Positions 1 to 12,721 of a stretch of DNA of 64,000 nt are shown one piece after another. The notes beneath the pieces are model-generated. The model saw nothing but the letters and a program-made list of their open reading frames with translations. It did not search any database and was not told the DNA's origin. Each line of letters starts with the position of its first letter. Positions within the stretch are counted from its first letter, which is position 1. Position numbers and translations under genes: made by a program. The DNA comes from Wyeomyia smithii (taxonomy: Eukaryota; Arthropoda; Insecta; Diptera; Culicidae), in NCBI RefSeq assembly GCF_029784165.1, contig NC_073696.1, positions 245,373,471 to 245,437,470 on the forward strand, read 5' to 3'.

Positions 1-3000
1 GAACTAAAACCAACTCACGACGTGTCTGCGGAAACCACAACGCGATGACCGCACATGTTTGCTTTGGCTGTGTCAACAGCGTTAAGCGGCAGGGCGAAAG
101 ACCGCACGCTGATAATGTTGCCCTTAGCGATAGCCTGCAGTTGGACTTCTGCGGGAACCCTTCATAGCAGTTACGCCTTCTGCAAGAAGTGCTTTTAATT
201 GTCGATGTCGCTTGCACAGTTAGTTATTCGGTTCTTCAGTTTACCGCAGCACCTCCACACGCTTGAACGCGCGTTGCAAATTTAAACGACTCTCGATATC
301 GATTACGTTTGGGTACATATTTTCTTAACTGTCTGATTGCATTTCGGTAGAGTCACAGTATAGACAAAGCGACACGAAAAGTAACGCTGGTCAGCAATAA
401 CGATTGTGCTGTTGAGTGCCGAATATAATTTGTAGCTATTTCCTGCTATGAATGATAAGTGCTGTTAATTTTATGGTGTAAACTTTTTCTCGGGATTTTT
501 TGTTGTAAAAATTTGTTTGTTTTAGAATTTAGGATACCACTGTTATAAAAGTTTCTAGATTTTCTCAGAAATATTTCGAGCTTTAGTTAAAATAAGACTT
601 CACTGTTACATATTTAAATGATAAAATAAATTTCGAATGAAACAAATTGGTTCGAAACGATTGAGCTCTTCACTTGAATTTAATTTCCCACTCCGAAAGA
701 AAAGCTTTCTGGGTTCTTAGAAGGTAGATCGTTTCTTCGATATTGTTTCATTCCAGCGGCATCCAAAGCATTTCTGAAAATAAAATAATTTCTTTGTTCA
801 TTACTTACGATCTTGTTATAAACGCTTTATATCGAAATTGCTGCACACGTACCTATGCGTTGTGTCTTCGTTGTTGAGTGTTTTTTTTTTCTAACTATAA
901 ATATATTGATGGGAAAGTACGACAGTCTCCATTAGTCTGCATTAAAATGCATTTGGACAACATGTATAGTGGGCCGTACAACAGAAATTTTCAACGAGCA
1001 ACTTGTTTCATTTGAAATACAATAATCGTATCAAAATTATGACAGTGTGCGTATTTGTTTATTTTATTCACGAAGTGATATGGTTATAGAGCTTCCACGA
1101 ACAGTGTAAGCTGGATTCTTAAACTGTTCCCGAAGTTTTGCTGAAATATGCACTCCTTTGTATTTTCTCCAGCTTAAAACGTGGAAAAATGCCATTGTTG
1201 TCTCGATTTTTACAAATTTGTCATTTCTCTTTTCTTATCTTATATTATCTAAGATTACATAATTCTGATTTTTCTTCTATCAGTTTTTCATTAAGTAAAC
1301 ATTAATTTGTACATATCCCAATGAATCAAATGTCTCTGGTCGCAGGGAGGAGCCCACACAGAGAATTTTTTTTATAAATAAAGTAATAATATTTTGAATA
1401 CTCCAATTTCAAGAACTGTTCTCGAGAAATAGAAAAATAATATAAAAAACACATGTTGAATTGTTAACTCAACAAAAGATTAGCTCAGTTGTTTCTTCAT
1501 TTACAACATCACTCCAATCGAATTCCCCAAAACTGCTTTGAATAGTACACATCCTTTAGTAGGAAATTCCGAAAACAAAAAAACAATTCCACCGCTGTCG
1601 ACACTGCTCCATTAAGCCGCATCCATCTGGTTTAATTCCTATCAACCCCCTCCCAACAGGGTACAGCGAAAGTTTTTCCCGGTTTGATTCACGTGGCATG
1701 GCGCGGGCTCCAGAATCATATCTGCTTAGTGCTAGACGATCCGCACAAAATCGGGCCTGTTCGCAAATCTCTTGAAGTGCATAAACACACGATTGTGTTT
1801 TCCTTTCGTCTTGCACTGCAGCGTAACGAGAGCGAATTCCGACTGCATCAGTCTGTCGTTTGTTATCGGTGCTAACAGTCGTGTTGATTTCTGCTACGGC
1901 AAGGTCAAGTTCAATTCGGCGCGGTTCGAGCACACTTAGCAGTTTTTCGGATGCTTGGGGGCCGTATAGTTTGTTCAATTTAAGGCTCCGAAGAGCACTG
2001 AAGGTATGGAGAATTAAACGATTATTTTGGTGTTATCATTCGCGTGAAAAACTGCCAGCTGTGTAAACTGTGTACGCGCACAATTGGGCGGTTGTGTGCT
2101 CTTGTACACAAGAATAATGGAGTCAAAACATAAATTTACATTGTCATTCGTTCTTTCAGCTGGTGGAAATTCGATCCTGGTTTAGTCATTATTCAGAGAA
2201 AGTGAAACCGCTTAGTGATGCTTAAACCCATTTTGAAACATAACCCTGTTTAACAGTGTTTATTTAATTACTTACGATCGTAGCGGTGTTTATAGCAACC
2301 ATAACTTGGAACGTGGATAACATAGACTTACAACGAACATCCATTTGATTGAGTGTAATTTGAATCCCGAAATCGATGCTTGGCTAACAGATTTACAAAT
2401 GAAGTGATGAGTACAATTACGCCAAAGCCAATTAATTTTTCCGCTCGTCAGCAGTCGTATTTTGACTGCTTGTGGAATGTTGTTCTTAAATAGTTATTGA
2501 AATAGTCGTAGAAAAATGAAAAGCAAGTAAAAGTATCTTGTTTTTCACATTAACTTATGTTAATGTTGAATTCAAGCTTGAATTAAAAACAAACTACAAA
2601 GTTCTTCACAAAACTTTAAAATCCCGAAGTCCCAAAATGATGAAATTCTGAATAATCATTCATTTGTTCTTGAAATCTTGTTTTCTCAGTGATTTAGGGA
2701 TTTTGAATAAGTCTATCTTTTTAAAATTCTTGTGATTTTAGGATTTAAACATGCAAGGATTTTAGTATTTTGTCAATCAAATTCAAGTTCTACGAACTCA
2801 AGGATTGTGATCAAATTTTCGGAATTTTGCGAATTTCAGAATTCTAACCTTGAAAAAAAAATTGGGATTGTTTAATTGAGGAGTTTCGAATAATTAGATT
2901 CAAGTTATTAGTATTTTAGAACATACATCAAAAATTGAAAATCTTATTTTGGGACGACACCAGTATAATCACTGTAAAGATGCTATAGAAACTGTCGATC

Positions 3001-3720
3001 CCAGAGATTGTGATGTGACGAAAATGCCTAAAACTCCAAAAAATATTTAAATTATTCGATGTTTTTGAATGATAGTATTTCGAAACATTTTGCATCTCAG
3101 GATTTTGAGATTTCATTACTAAAAGATTTAATTTTTGTTGAATTTTTAAAATTTTTGCCATTTAAAATCTAGTAATTTTGTGATTAGAGGATAACACAGG
3201 CTTTGCCATAGAGCTCAAACTACAAAAAAAAAGAAAGATTATAGCTTTTCAACCTTTTTTGTGAATTTTGATGCAGTAATAGACTGAAATTTTTTTTTTT
3301 GAGATTTCATTGAGTTTTCTTATAAGCCAACTTAGAAGCGACGAACCCGGCGAGCAATTACTATGCGGAATTTTGACACACTTCTGCATACACTAGAGGC
3401 ACCAAAATGCACAGGAATGGATTAAAACCTATGATTTTTTAGGTCAACTATTTTGAGCTTTAGTGCTACTTTCGTCGACTAGTGTAATTTAATGATTTTA
3501 AGATGTATAGTAGAATGTATTATTTGAATGTTTTAGAACTCAAGAAAGAACTTTCATTTTACATATTAAAAATAACAGGACCTTAAATTTTATATCACAA
3601 TCATAAGATCTCGATTTTCCAACTATTTCTTCAAATCTGTAAATGCCCAAATCTTTGAAAATCTTTCAAAATACACTCCTCTTTTTTTGGGTTTAAGAAA
3701 ATAGTAATATAATTGAAGAA
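1..3720. other. AT-rich intergenic DNA, no recognised gene
   Basis: I see no gene family in this stretch. A 140-codon open frame on the minus strand (1556-1978) lies in a slightly GC-richer patch (about 1560-2060), but its translation matches no family I know and has no clear domain, so I do not call it a gene. The rest is AT-rich with many short A and T runs. It lies upstream of Ctr1 on the same strand, so an untranslated first exon could be here, but nothing in the sequence fixes one. Confidence 0.6.
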
Positions 3721-4403
3721 ATTTCGCGCCAACTCGATCAAATGTTGGCAGCACCCTCTCTGGATTCAACTAGGCAACTGAATTGTTTTTGTAAAAATAT
3801 ATTTTGAAAAAAATCTGAGATGATCGATTTGTTAAAAACCACTGTTTGCTTTTTTTTAGTGTAGAATCTCAATTCTAATTATTTTCAATATTTTTAAATG
3901 AAAGTTCAGACGATTCCCTAGAAGTCATTCCTTGACAACTTTACTCTATTTTTTGTGATTATTCAGATATATTGACCTATTTAAACAAAAACAGCCCTTT
4001 TCAAATGTTAGTACCGATAAATTTTAGAAAAAATATGCAAAGTTTCTTACAGCGATTTTCTGAAAACAACCTGCTGCTGTCAAAACCCTTCTTTATTCGC
4101 TCGATTTTAACACAGTATGGACCTGGCGCCCGAAGCGCACTGTAAATTTTGTTAGCTTCAACCCAGCATCGCACGTGCTAAGTTCGTAAACAATTAACTG
4201 GCATCTCTTTCTTACTTGCGTCGTAAATCGCGATGTCGTTTTTTTATTCCTCTGCAGATTTGCCCTGACGCAGGTGGATAAAGGAATTAGTTATGAGCAC
4301 GCTTCTGACAATGGGCTATTAGGGTAGTAAGGCCTACACATCCACAAAGTTTCATTGAGTTTTGAGAGGGTGCTGCCAGCCCTCAGTCGAGTTGACGCGA
4401 AAT
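3721..4403. mobile_element. Inverted-repeat DNA element with a nested MITE
   Basis: The ends form roughly 40-bp terminal inverted repeats (3721-3760 and 4364-4403). Both contain ATTTCGCG(C/T)CAACTCGA at the outside and GGGTGCTGCCA at the inside when read inward. No transposase is encoded in the 683 bp, so this is a non-autonomous element. Its right half contains a separate MITE (4049-4294) that also occurs at 63.2 kb. The superfamily is not determinable from the ends. Confidence 0.7.
4049..4294 (-). mobile_element. MITE, diverged minus-strand copy of the 63.2-kb element
   Basis: Read in reverse complement, this stretch follows the element at 63167-63449 closely through its centre. Shared blocks include TTTGCCCTGACG, the run around ACTTGCGTCGTAAATCGC, CACGTGCTAAGTTCGTAAAC and GAAGCGCACT. 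The terminal repeats are degraded (AGCGATTTTCT on one side, AAGGAATTAGTTAT on the other) compared with the intact termini at 63 kb. It lies inside the 3721-4403 element and therefore inserted later. Confidence 0.75.
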
Positions 4404-4816
4404 CCTACGTTTTTGACAATTTAGAGTGTTAGATTCTAGTACTGCATAGTTTTAAAATCTTTGAGTTCTGTTAATTTTGGAATATCCTGCATATTTTTAA
4501 GTAACAATTCGTTTTATATATTTATTCAGGGCTTTTCATTAAAAGTTATGGAATAATAAAACAAAAAATAAATTTGATTAGAAAATTTAACTGTATTGTT
4601 GATGTAATTTGGAGTTTCGTCTTTAACAGTGTATTTTTTACAAGGATGCTTGCCTATTTCATACTATTCATTATCATACAGTATTTCTATACAGTCAAAG
4701 GTTTCTGAACTACAATGATGTCAATGCACTTATATAAAGTCCATACCAAAATACATACGCCTTGTTTTGGAAATTACTCTTAAGCCAAAAAAAATTCACC
4801 CGCAGAAAATACAAAA
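4404..4816. other. Short AT-rich stretch, nothing recognised
   Basis: I see no gene, terminal repeat or coding signal between the nested inverted-repeat element and the hexamer array. Confidence 0.5.
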
Positions 4817-6258
4817 ATTGAATTTGGAATGGATTTGAATTGGATTTAGATTTAACTAGGATTGGATTGAATCTGAATTGGATTTGGATAGAAATTTTGT
4901 TTGGATTTGAATTGCATTTAATTGGGTTTGAGCTGGAATTTGATTGGATTTGGATAAAAATTTTATTAGATTTGGATTGCATTTAGATTTGGATTAAAAT
5001 TTGGTTGGATTTGAATTTGGAATGTATTTTGCTTTTTATTTGATTTTTGAATTTTAATTTGGATTTGGAATAAATTTGAATTGGATTTGGATAAAAACTG
5101 AATTGGATTTGGATTAAAATTTGATGAGATTTGGTTTTGATTCGTTTTGGATTGGATTTGGATGGGATTTGGATTGAATTTGAATTGAACTTGAATTGAA
5201 TTTGGATTCGGTTTGGATTGGATTTAGATTTGGTTTGGGTTGCATTTGGACTGGATTGGAAATTGGATTGGATAAAGATAAAGCTGGATTTTGCTAGACT
5301 TCTGACTCCAATCCATTGAATTGAGAGTGGATTTGGATTGAACTTGGATTGGATTCGGATTACATTTGAATTATATCTGGATTGGATTTGGGCTGGATTT
5401 GGATTTAGATTGGATTTAGATTTAGATTCAATTTAAGTTGGATTTGCATTGAATTTGAATTGAACTTGAATTGAACTTCAAATGGATTTGGATTCGATTT
5501 GGATTAAATTTGGTCTGGATTTTGAAAAAAATGGATTGGATTTGGATCAGATTCAGATTAGGTACGATTGAATTTGAATTTGATTTGAATTATATTCGAA
5601 ATTGATTTGGAATAAATTATGATGACAATTTGGTGGGATATGGTTTGGAGATTTAGATTGGATTTGAATTATATTTGAGTTTGGATTGGATTTAGATCTA
5701 GATTGAATTGGATTTGGGTCGGATTTGACGCCACCAGTATACCAGATAAATTTGGATTTTGCCAGACTTCTGATTGTGCGCCAGACAAACAGGTAAACCT
5801 CAGAATCTGCCAGATATTTGACAATGAGCCAGATATTTTGCCAGACTTCATTCGCGTCGTCTCGCAAAAAGCTCATTATTGCGAAAGGGGTCAAGGCCGG
5901 CCTTAGCCTACCTACGATCGGCGAGAACACAAAAAGGTCATAACTTCAAATTTTGGCAGGAATTTTATCCGAAAATGAGTGCCAGATTTTTGCCAGACTT
6001 TTTATTTTCGTTTTGCCAGATTTTCTCAAAACCTAGTGGCAACCCTTGTTTGATTTCAATTGGTTTTGGATTGGATTTAGATTGAATTCGGACTGGATTG
6101 GAGTGAATTTGGACTGGATTGGATTGAATTTGGATCGGATATTGATTGGAGTTGGATTGGATTCAAATTATTTAGATTTGGATTGGATTTAGATTGGGTT
6201 TGGATTGGATTTGAATTGAATTTAGATTGGATTTGAATTGGATTTGGATGGAATTTGG
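4817..6258. repeat. Degenerate GGATTT/GAATTT hexamer array
   Basis: Roughly 1.1 kb of net sequence consists of degenerate six-base units of the form GGATTT, GAATTT, GGATTG and TTGAAT, almost all read as T/G-rich on the plus strand. It is split into 4817-5728 and 6048-6258 by an inserted element. Units vary base by base, so this is an old simple repeat and not a recent expansion. Open frames across it on the minus strand (rich in Asn, Pro, Ile, Gln and Ser) are translation artefacts of the repeat. Confidence 0.85.
5729..6047. mobile_element. Small hAT-like element inserted in the hexamer array
   Basis: This 320-bp non-repetitive block interrupts the hexamer array. Its right end reads ACCTAGTGGCAACCC, and the left end has a degraded counterpart (CGCCACCAGTAT), resembling hAT termini of the GGGTTGCCACTAGGT type. 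Internally, GCCAGA and its variants recur at both ends (5760-5850 and 5980-6020), which could be subterminal binding repeats. The superfamily call rests on terminal resemblance only. A similar CCTAGTGGCAAAC block occurs near 31389. Confidence 0.5.
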
Positions 6259-9170
6259 TGTGTAATTTTACTGTTTGGTAACAACACATTCTGGACTAAC
6301 TTTGTAGATTATTTTATTCATCAGCAAAACAAACTTGTTCTGTTTATATCATCCTTTCAATGCATTGTTCAATTGTTTTTAAGTATACTAATTTCTTTCA
6401 AATTTAAAATTTTATAACCACCGTAACATGAGATATAACCATCACACAACATCTGCTCTGATGACTCAATGAAAACGGTATAATGATAAGCATTGTTACC
6501 AGAACGTAACGCTTGGATGCAGAGCTTTCTCTAAACTCCTCTGTCATCTTCTTTAGCAAATAACACAAATAACGTATTTTCGCTAGATAAAACGATGACC
6601 GAGCACATCACGTACAGAGAATATATTGCACAAGGAAATCTACCCAAAATTGCAGACTTATGCTGTGCCTTATCCCGGCGGAACAACGAATGCAGGTTGT
6701 TGATTTAATAACACTGGTACGAGGCAATTTCCTGTCATCCCAGGCCAGGCCAGCCCGATTCTGGGAAATAATGCTACGGCGTCGGTTTCACGCTGCCGCG
6801 GTGCTTTGATTACCCGATCGAGACAATTGCTGCTAATTGAGTACGCTGCGAAATCAGGTTCTGCGTAGCACAATTGGCACCAAGAAATCTGAGAAAATTC
6901 TACCCGCTTATGTGACTGGCAACGCATCGCCGGCCGGTCGGTGCAAGAGCGCATCAGCAGAGACAGTCCAGGCAATATGCCACGAGCCGACTCACTAATA
7001 CACTGTATGTTGAAACTACGTGTTCGGTTGTGGATTGCAATAACTATTCTAGACATGTTCTTTTTCCATTTCACCGGGTGTGTGGAGTCCAGCTTCTCAG
7101 TAAGAGTTAAATCCCATATTGTATAAATTCTTGCTTCCCCTATCATCCTCTGAAATTGCATCCGCCCAACGTCGTTCCATAACTTACTCCAGGATCAGCC
7201 AGACATAAAAATCCAATAAGGCTATTTGTTGTTTGTAGCAGAGTTATTTTATGCAAAGCATACAGAAGGTGTTTTTTTATGGTGATAATTGCAAACCAGT
7301 ACCAGCCTCTACTGCACTCTATCTCTAAAAGCATTGCATTGGTTTCAGGTACTGACATTTACCTAGGTATCCGGATGGTGTTTACTTCCGTTCGCCGGAA
7401 ATTATATAGAGAGCTGCGTTGTTACAAAGAGCGCAAAAGCCTCGTTTGGTTTCATAAATTGTCAACAAGCACAATTGGACCGAAAAAACTAGAATGGCCT
7501 TTGTTCCAGTTTCGATGTAGCTCGCTTACAATATGAACCCATATTGATGATTGAACAATTAATCGCAAATTTCAGACTTGAATTTATTCAAGCATTCAAA
7601 TATCCATCGCAAGCAAATAGTAATGTTCTAAAATTTGCCACACTCAATTCGAGTTCACTTCGGCTTTACCTTTAATAACAGGTTAGCATATCAAATCAAC
7701 AGGTTTTCCTGATTCAAAATCACGCCAAACAGCTGACCATTGGTAAAGCGACCGCCTCAACTCAGCTAACTCAGTAGTTGTAACTAAATTGTCAGAGTCT
7801 GATCGACCAAACTAGCTGACCTTGATTTGTAAGGTGGAATGTACCGGCAGCAATGGTAGCCAGGTTGCAGCTATATTCGATTCGATGGAAGACATTCGTT
7901 TTGAGTTTGGAAGGAACAACTTATAACATACAATTAGGAAAGATTTTGTATCACTAATCAAATTCAAAACCCTCTTTCAAATGTTCACCACAGTGAGTTT
8001 TTCTCCCACACACATGCTCTCTAGTACATAACGAGACCTCAAACGAGTTAAAACTTTCAACACACGCGAAAAGTTTCGTGCTTGTATACATGGATATGCA
8101 GCAGGAATTTCCAACCGCCGCAACCACGATTATGGTTGGTCACGATTTTTTTTTTTGCTGGTGCTGAGTGACTTCTGGGTGAACGCAACGGGCTACACAC
8201 GATGAATGCTAACTTTAATTGACATTATTCTGGCGTTCCAAGGTTAGTTTCAAGTCAAAAGAAAAAGTTTCGTATGATATAAAACACCTGGTTTTTACGG
8301 GAGTTGAAATCAATAAGTTCTTAGGCAGAAAGATTCGGATTTTTGAATAATCTTGAACACTCAATCCACATTCGTTGGGTGAAGTGTATTGTAAGAATTG
8401 TGTCAGAAACTGATCATGGTGAGGATTTTCAAGTATTCCACGGAGATTGTTTTTTGTTCACAACAACATTTATTTGACACGTCACAATACAAAAGAAATG
8501 TTTAACGGCGCCATCTAAATCTAGCTAGTGTCTTGATTTTTTAAGGTATCTTAAAAACTAAAAGCAAATTTTTTATCCTCGCTGCCGACTGCGAGCTTTA
8601 GTCAATTCTAGAATCAAAACTAACATGTTTTTTGCTGATTCGTTGTTCGCTGGGTGTCTTGAATTCCACGGAGATGAAAACTGTTTCCTTTTGGCGGAAA
8701 CAAACTAGAATTTAAACCGTTATCCAAAATTTAGCGGATCTCAAAGTATAACAAACTTGTAGATAAGAATGTTGTTTGACTGTAAATTAATTTAATTTAT
8801 TTTTTTCAAAGTAAATTTCCCTAGGCCTCGGTGCCTTTGTGGACTCCTCAGATTTTAAGTTTATGGCTAAAACCGCGTAATAGCAGTTTTTCATTCTTTT
8901 TGTCTTTTGCTTTACTGGATCAATTCAATAAAAATTAATAGCAAATAAACTTTTTTTTTGTGGGGTTTTATCTTCAGTCAATCCATAATCTTTCATAGAA
9001 CCACAACAACAAAAATTTCGCTGTTTAGAGTTTTCTTGGAATGTCACCTGATTTTTACTGTTGATTTTTTTTAATTCGAATTTTATCTCTGTTTGCTTTT
9101 TTTTTAAAATTTATAGATGTAAGACCAAAAAATTAACCAAATAAATCAAAAAAAAATTTTTTTTCTTGGG
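6259..9170. other. Intergenic stretch, no recognised gene
   Basis: Mostly AT-rich. A GC-richer segment (about 6600-7130) carries a 163-codon minus-strand open frame whose translation has no recognisable domain, so I treat it as chance or as a possible untranslated exon or regulatory block. Between 7540 and 9130 I see only AT-rich sequence with T-runs and no terminal repeats. Confidence 0.5.
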
Positions 9171-9239
9171 CGGAAGTGTTCCCAAATAGATTATTATTGC
9201 TTTTCAAAACATGTTCAAATTTCGCAGAAAAAACACGTA

Positions 9240-9851
9240 TCATCCAAGTTACATACAACATACAACATCTCACCCTGGATGGCAACGACTGGCAGGGCAC
9301 TGCGTATTTAATTTCCTTCACGAAAGTATTGAAATTCAGGATGAAGTTCATTCCACACACAAGTTTCAAGTTTCTCAAGAAGGTGCTGCTGTGGATGACA
9401 ATCAGCGAGAAGGGGATGTCAAAGCCGCTCTTCTTTCGCTCCGGATTGGCCGTGAACGGGGAAATTTATAGTACGAAGGGCCTACCGGAAGTTGCGTCGT
9501 TCATCAAGAAATATAATAAGTGCGAATACGCGTGGTTCTGGGCGCATCTGGTGTCGGCCTACTTCAAACGATCGTTGGAAAAGATGGAGCGGCTAAATAT
9601 CGATGTAGTACTCAAGTCTTGGTGACCGGCCCAACGTTCCTCAGCTGCGTCCCATCGATAATTTCTGGGCAAACCTGAATCGTAATTTCTGGGCAACCTG
9701 TTGGAGGACAACATTGGAAGAGTTGAATAATAAAACGAAGAAAGAACTCAAAAACATGCCTGCAATGTTTTCGTACGCCATGGCGAACTTCTCGGTTAAC
9801 TGCAGGAAGACCGCTCGCCAGGGCGTTGAATTGTTTTTGCCTGTAAGCTAA
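9240..9851 (+). pseudogene. Mariner-like (IS630-Tc1-mariner) transposase relic
   Basis: The frame from 9176 contains VLLWMTISEKGMSKP, then LAVNGE and ASFIKKY, then a FWAHLVSAY block. This pattern is typical of the catalytic core of maT/D37-type mariner transposases. In the FWxDLASAHY motif the second catalytic aspartate is replaced by His (WAHLVSA). After a frameshift near 9622 the protein resumes as NVPQLRPIDNFWANL, the third catalytic block, and runs to a stop at about 9851. Part of this block is locally duplicated (NFWAN and NFWAT). The N-terminal DNA-binding region is missing or unrecognisable. The missing aspartate and the frameshift make it inactive. Confidence 0.75.
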
Positions 9852-9926
9852 TATAATTATCTCACATGGGAAATTTATCAAACTTAATTATCTGTCTTGG
9901 TTTTTATGACCATTCGAAACAGTTTT

Positions 9927-11095
9927 TGCCTTTCTCCTAGAAAGGTATAGCAATCACTTGCAAAACCGAAAGTATAAAAGTGCTCCAAAGGGCCGAATGG
10001 CATATATCACTCGACTCAGCTCGACGAGCTGAGCATTTTCTGTATGTATGTGTGTGTGTATGTGCAGATTTTTATTCTCACTCACTTTTCTCAGAGATGG
10101 CTGGACCGATTCTCATGAAATTAATTGCAAATGAAAGGTCTTGTTACCCCATAAGACCCTATTAAATTTCATTGTAATCGGATTTTTAGTTTAGAGGTTA
10201 TGTGTCAAAATGTAAAAATCATGAAACATCATTATCTCGAAAACCACACAACCGATTTGAACAAAATTGATTTAAAATGAACGGGCTACCTAAAATACCC
10301 TTAACTTTTGAATTTCATAAAGATTGAACTTGTGGTTCAAAAGTTATGACAAGAAACGTGTTTTGAAGACTACTTAATCTCACTCATGTTTCTCAGAGAT
10401 GGCTGAACCGATTTTCATAAAATCAGTGTCAAATGTCTTGTTGCCCCATAAGACCTATTGATTTGTTTTGCAATCAGACTATTAGTTTGCCTGTTATGTT
10501 TAAAAATGTGAAATCCAGCTTTGAAAAGGAACATATTTCGAAGACTAATTGAACTCACTCACTTTTCTCAGAGATGGCTGACCCGATTTCCACAAAAATA
10601 AGCCAACTAATAAGTCTAGCTGCCTCGTAACACCCTATTGAATTTTACTGTAATCGGACTGTAACTTCGTCTGTAAAGTACCAAAATGTGAAAATCATAA
10701 AACTTCATTATCTCAGAAACTACACAACCGATTTGATCAATATTATTATCAGATGAGCGGGCTAGTTAAGGGGTTTCAAAGTTTGACTGCCCTATACGTT
10801 CCCATTTCATTTGATTATAATTGAACTTAAGCCACCGTTTTGTATTAAATCGTTAATAAAACAACGAATGTCTATTATTTCAAAAATTACATGACTCATT
10901 TGAACATAACTAGTGTCATACGAACGAGTCATCTCTCAAATTTACAAATAACAAACTTCATAACATCTTGATATGTGGCTCGAAAGTTATGTAAAGAAAA
11001 GGAATTCAAAGGCTATTTAAAACTATACCTGCTTTGATTGATATATGTGGTCTCCACATAATTTAAATGTGGTTTTGTAATATTTGAACGTTCCA
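9927..11095 (+). repeat. Large repeat family A, copy 1
   Basis: Begins with a small palindrome (CCTTTCTCCTAGAAAGG) followed by ATAGCAATCACTTG. It then runs through several internally similar segments that each carry variants of 'CTCAGAGATGGCTG(G/A)ACCGAT' and 'CACACAACCGATTTGA'. Other copies in reverse orientation are at 26466-27360 and 31945-32465. No protein is encoded. I recognise this sequence type as very abundant in Aedes genomes but cannot name its class with confidence. The copy is interrupted at about 11095 by family C and seems to resume at 12556. Confidence 0.75.
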
Positions 11096-12555
11096 AATTA
11101 TTGATTCCTTGCACATCGTCTGCAAATGCACGACGAATCGGCCATAGGATATGATCAAAGTCAAAAGACAAATCGTTTGAAATGATTGGTTTTATCGAAA
11201 TGACAACATCCTCGACTTTTGGCTTCTGTACATCGCCCTAATTCTGAATATTCATATTGGGTGGTATTCGGTCATTTTCAGCAAATTTTCTGGCATCAAT
11301 CTGACACCGGAAATATTCATATTGGGAGGTATTTAGTTATTTTGGTTGTTTTCCAGAAACTAACAGTGGTCGTCTTTGAACTCAAAATGGTGTCAAGGGT
11401 CAATGTTTGGTTTCTATGCATCATCTCAATTACGGAAATATCCATGTTGAGTATTATTTGGTCATTTTCGGCTGTTTCCTATAAGTTGCCATTTAGCGAT
11501 TCAAAATGCTGCCTGAGGTCAATTGTTAGCTCATTGCATCATTCTGGTTCCAGAGTTACTCATATTGGATGTTATTTGGTTATTTTAGGCTGTTTTTCAC
11601 AAAGCGGAAGTCGCCATCTTGGATATCGAAATTATATTTAAGATAATTTCTGGCCTCTGAGCGTCATTCTGGTTGAAGAAACACCCACATTGGGTGTAAT
11701 TCGCTCATTTTCCGCTGTTTTCCAGGAACCGGGAGTCGCCAACCTAGAATCCAAAAAGGGGTCTTTGAACGATTTCAGCTGCTGTGTATCATTCTAGATC
11801 CGGAGACACTCATGTTAGACGGAATTAGGCCATTTCTGGCTGTTTTCTAGAAACCACAAGTTGCCATCCTACAATTCATAGTGGTGTCTGAAGTCGATTT
11901 GTGGCTCCAGTGCATCATTACGCTTCCGAAAATACCCCCCTTTTTGGGTGGTATTTTGTCGTTTGCCGCTGTGTTTCCGAAACCGGTAGTCGCCATCTTA
12001 GAATTCAAAATGGTATCTGTGGTCGAATTTAGCTCCTGTGTATCCTTCTTCATCCGGATATTATTATATTGGGTGGAAATCGTCCATTTTTGGCTGTTTT
12101 CCAGAAACCGGAAGTTGCTATCTTACAATCCAAAATGTTGCCTGAGGTCGATTATGGAACATATTTGTTACCACTAAAAACATTTACCTGCCAAATATGG
12201 TTCCATTTAGTTGATTAGTTCGCGAGATGTGCAGAAATTTGTGCAGAAACATGTGCTTCCATAAGAGGGAGGGGCGTCGAACCATTATTTATTACCCTTC
12301 AAAACATCCACATGCCAAATTCGGTTTCATTTGCTTGGTTCGTTCTTGATTTTTGCAGAAGTGTATGTTTCATTTGTATTGGACCCCTCCTTTCCAGAAG
12401 AGGGAGGGGTCTCAAACTGTCATAGGAACTTTTATCGGGACCAAAAACCCCTACATACAAATTTCCACGTCGATCGGTTCGGTAGTTTCCGAGCCTATAT
12501 GTATCAAACAGACAGACATTCCGGACTGCATTTTTATATGTATAAATTACAACAT
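11096..12555 (+). repeat. Family C tandem-repeat element, copy 1
   Basis: A diverged, 5'-truncated version of the element at 58232-61095. The first part (11220-12160) holds degenerate units of about 126 bp with motifs such as CATATTGGGTGGTAT and ATTTGGTCATTTTCGGC. The second part (12180-12450) holds the 145-bp type unit with GAAGAGGGAGGGG and CCAAATATGGTTCCATTTA. It ends with GATCGGTTCGGTAGTTTCC, a short CAGACAGACA run and TTTTTATATG. The open frame at 11219-11641 is repeat translation, not a gene. Confidence 0.75.
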
Positions 12556-12612
12556 CAATATTTTAAAAGGCTGGGTCTGACCGCTAGGTGGATTAATTCA
12601 GGTTTTTTAATG
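12556..12612 (+). repeat. Family A terminal fragment
   Basis: The block containing GGCTGGGTCTGACCGCTAGG and the ATTAATTCAGGTTT after it is the reverse complement of the start of the 26.46-kb family A copy. It follows directly after the family C element. The simplest reading is that family C interrupts family A here, with loss of about 110 bp. Confidence 0.6.
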
Positions 12613-12721
12613 CAAAGGTTACTTTGAAGTTTTTTCTCGCATTCTGAAAAGGAAATGTCAGATCAAATATACTCTAATTTTTTTACCTTTGTTCAAACGG
12701 AAATACCTAATAAATACTATC

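Noticed and set aside
1556..1978. 140-codon minus-strand ORF as a gene
   Set aside because: No recognisable family, no splice or promoter support; only slightly GC-richer than its surroundings.
4710..6289. Asn/Ile/Gln-rich minus-strand ORFs as low-complexity proteins
   Set aside because: They arise from the GGATTT hexamer array and shift frame with each indel.
6670..7161. 163-codon minus-strand ORF as a gene
   Set aside because: The translation has no domain pattern; the GC-rich patch could be regulatory, but nothing supports coding.
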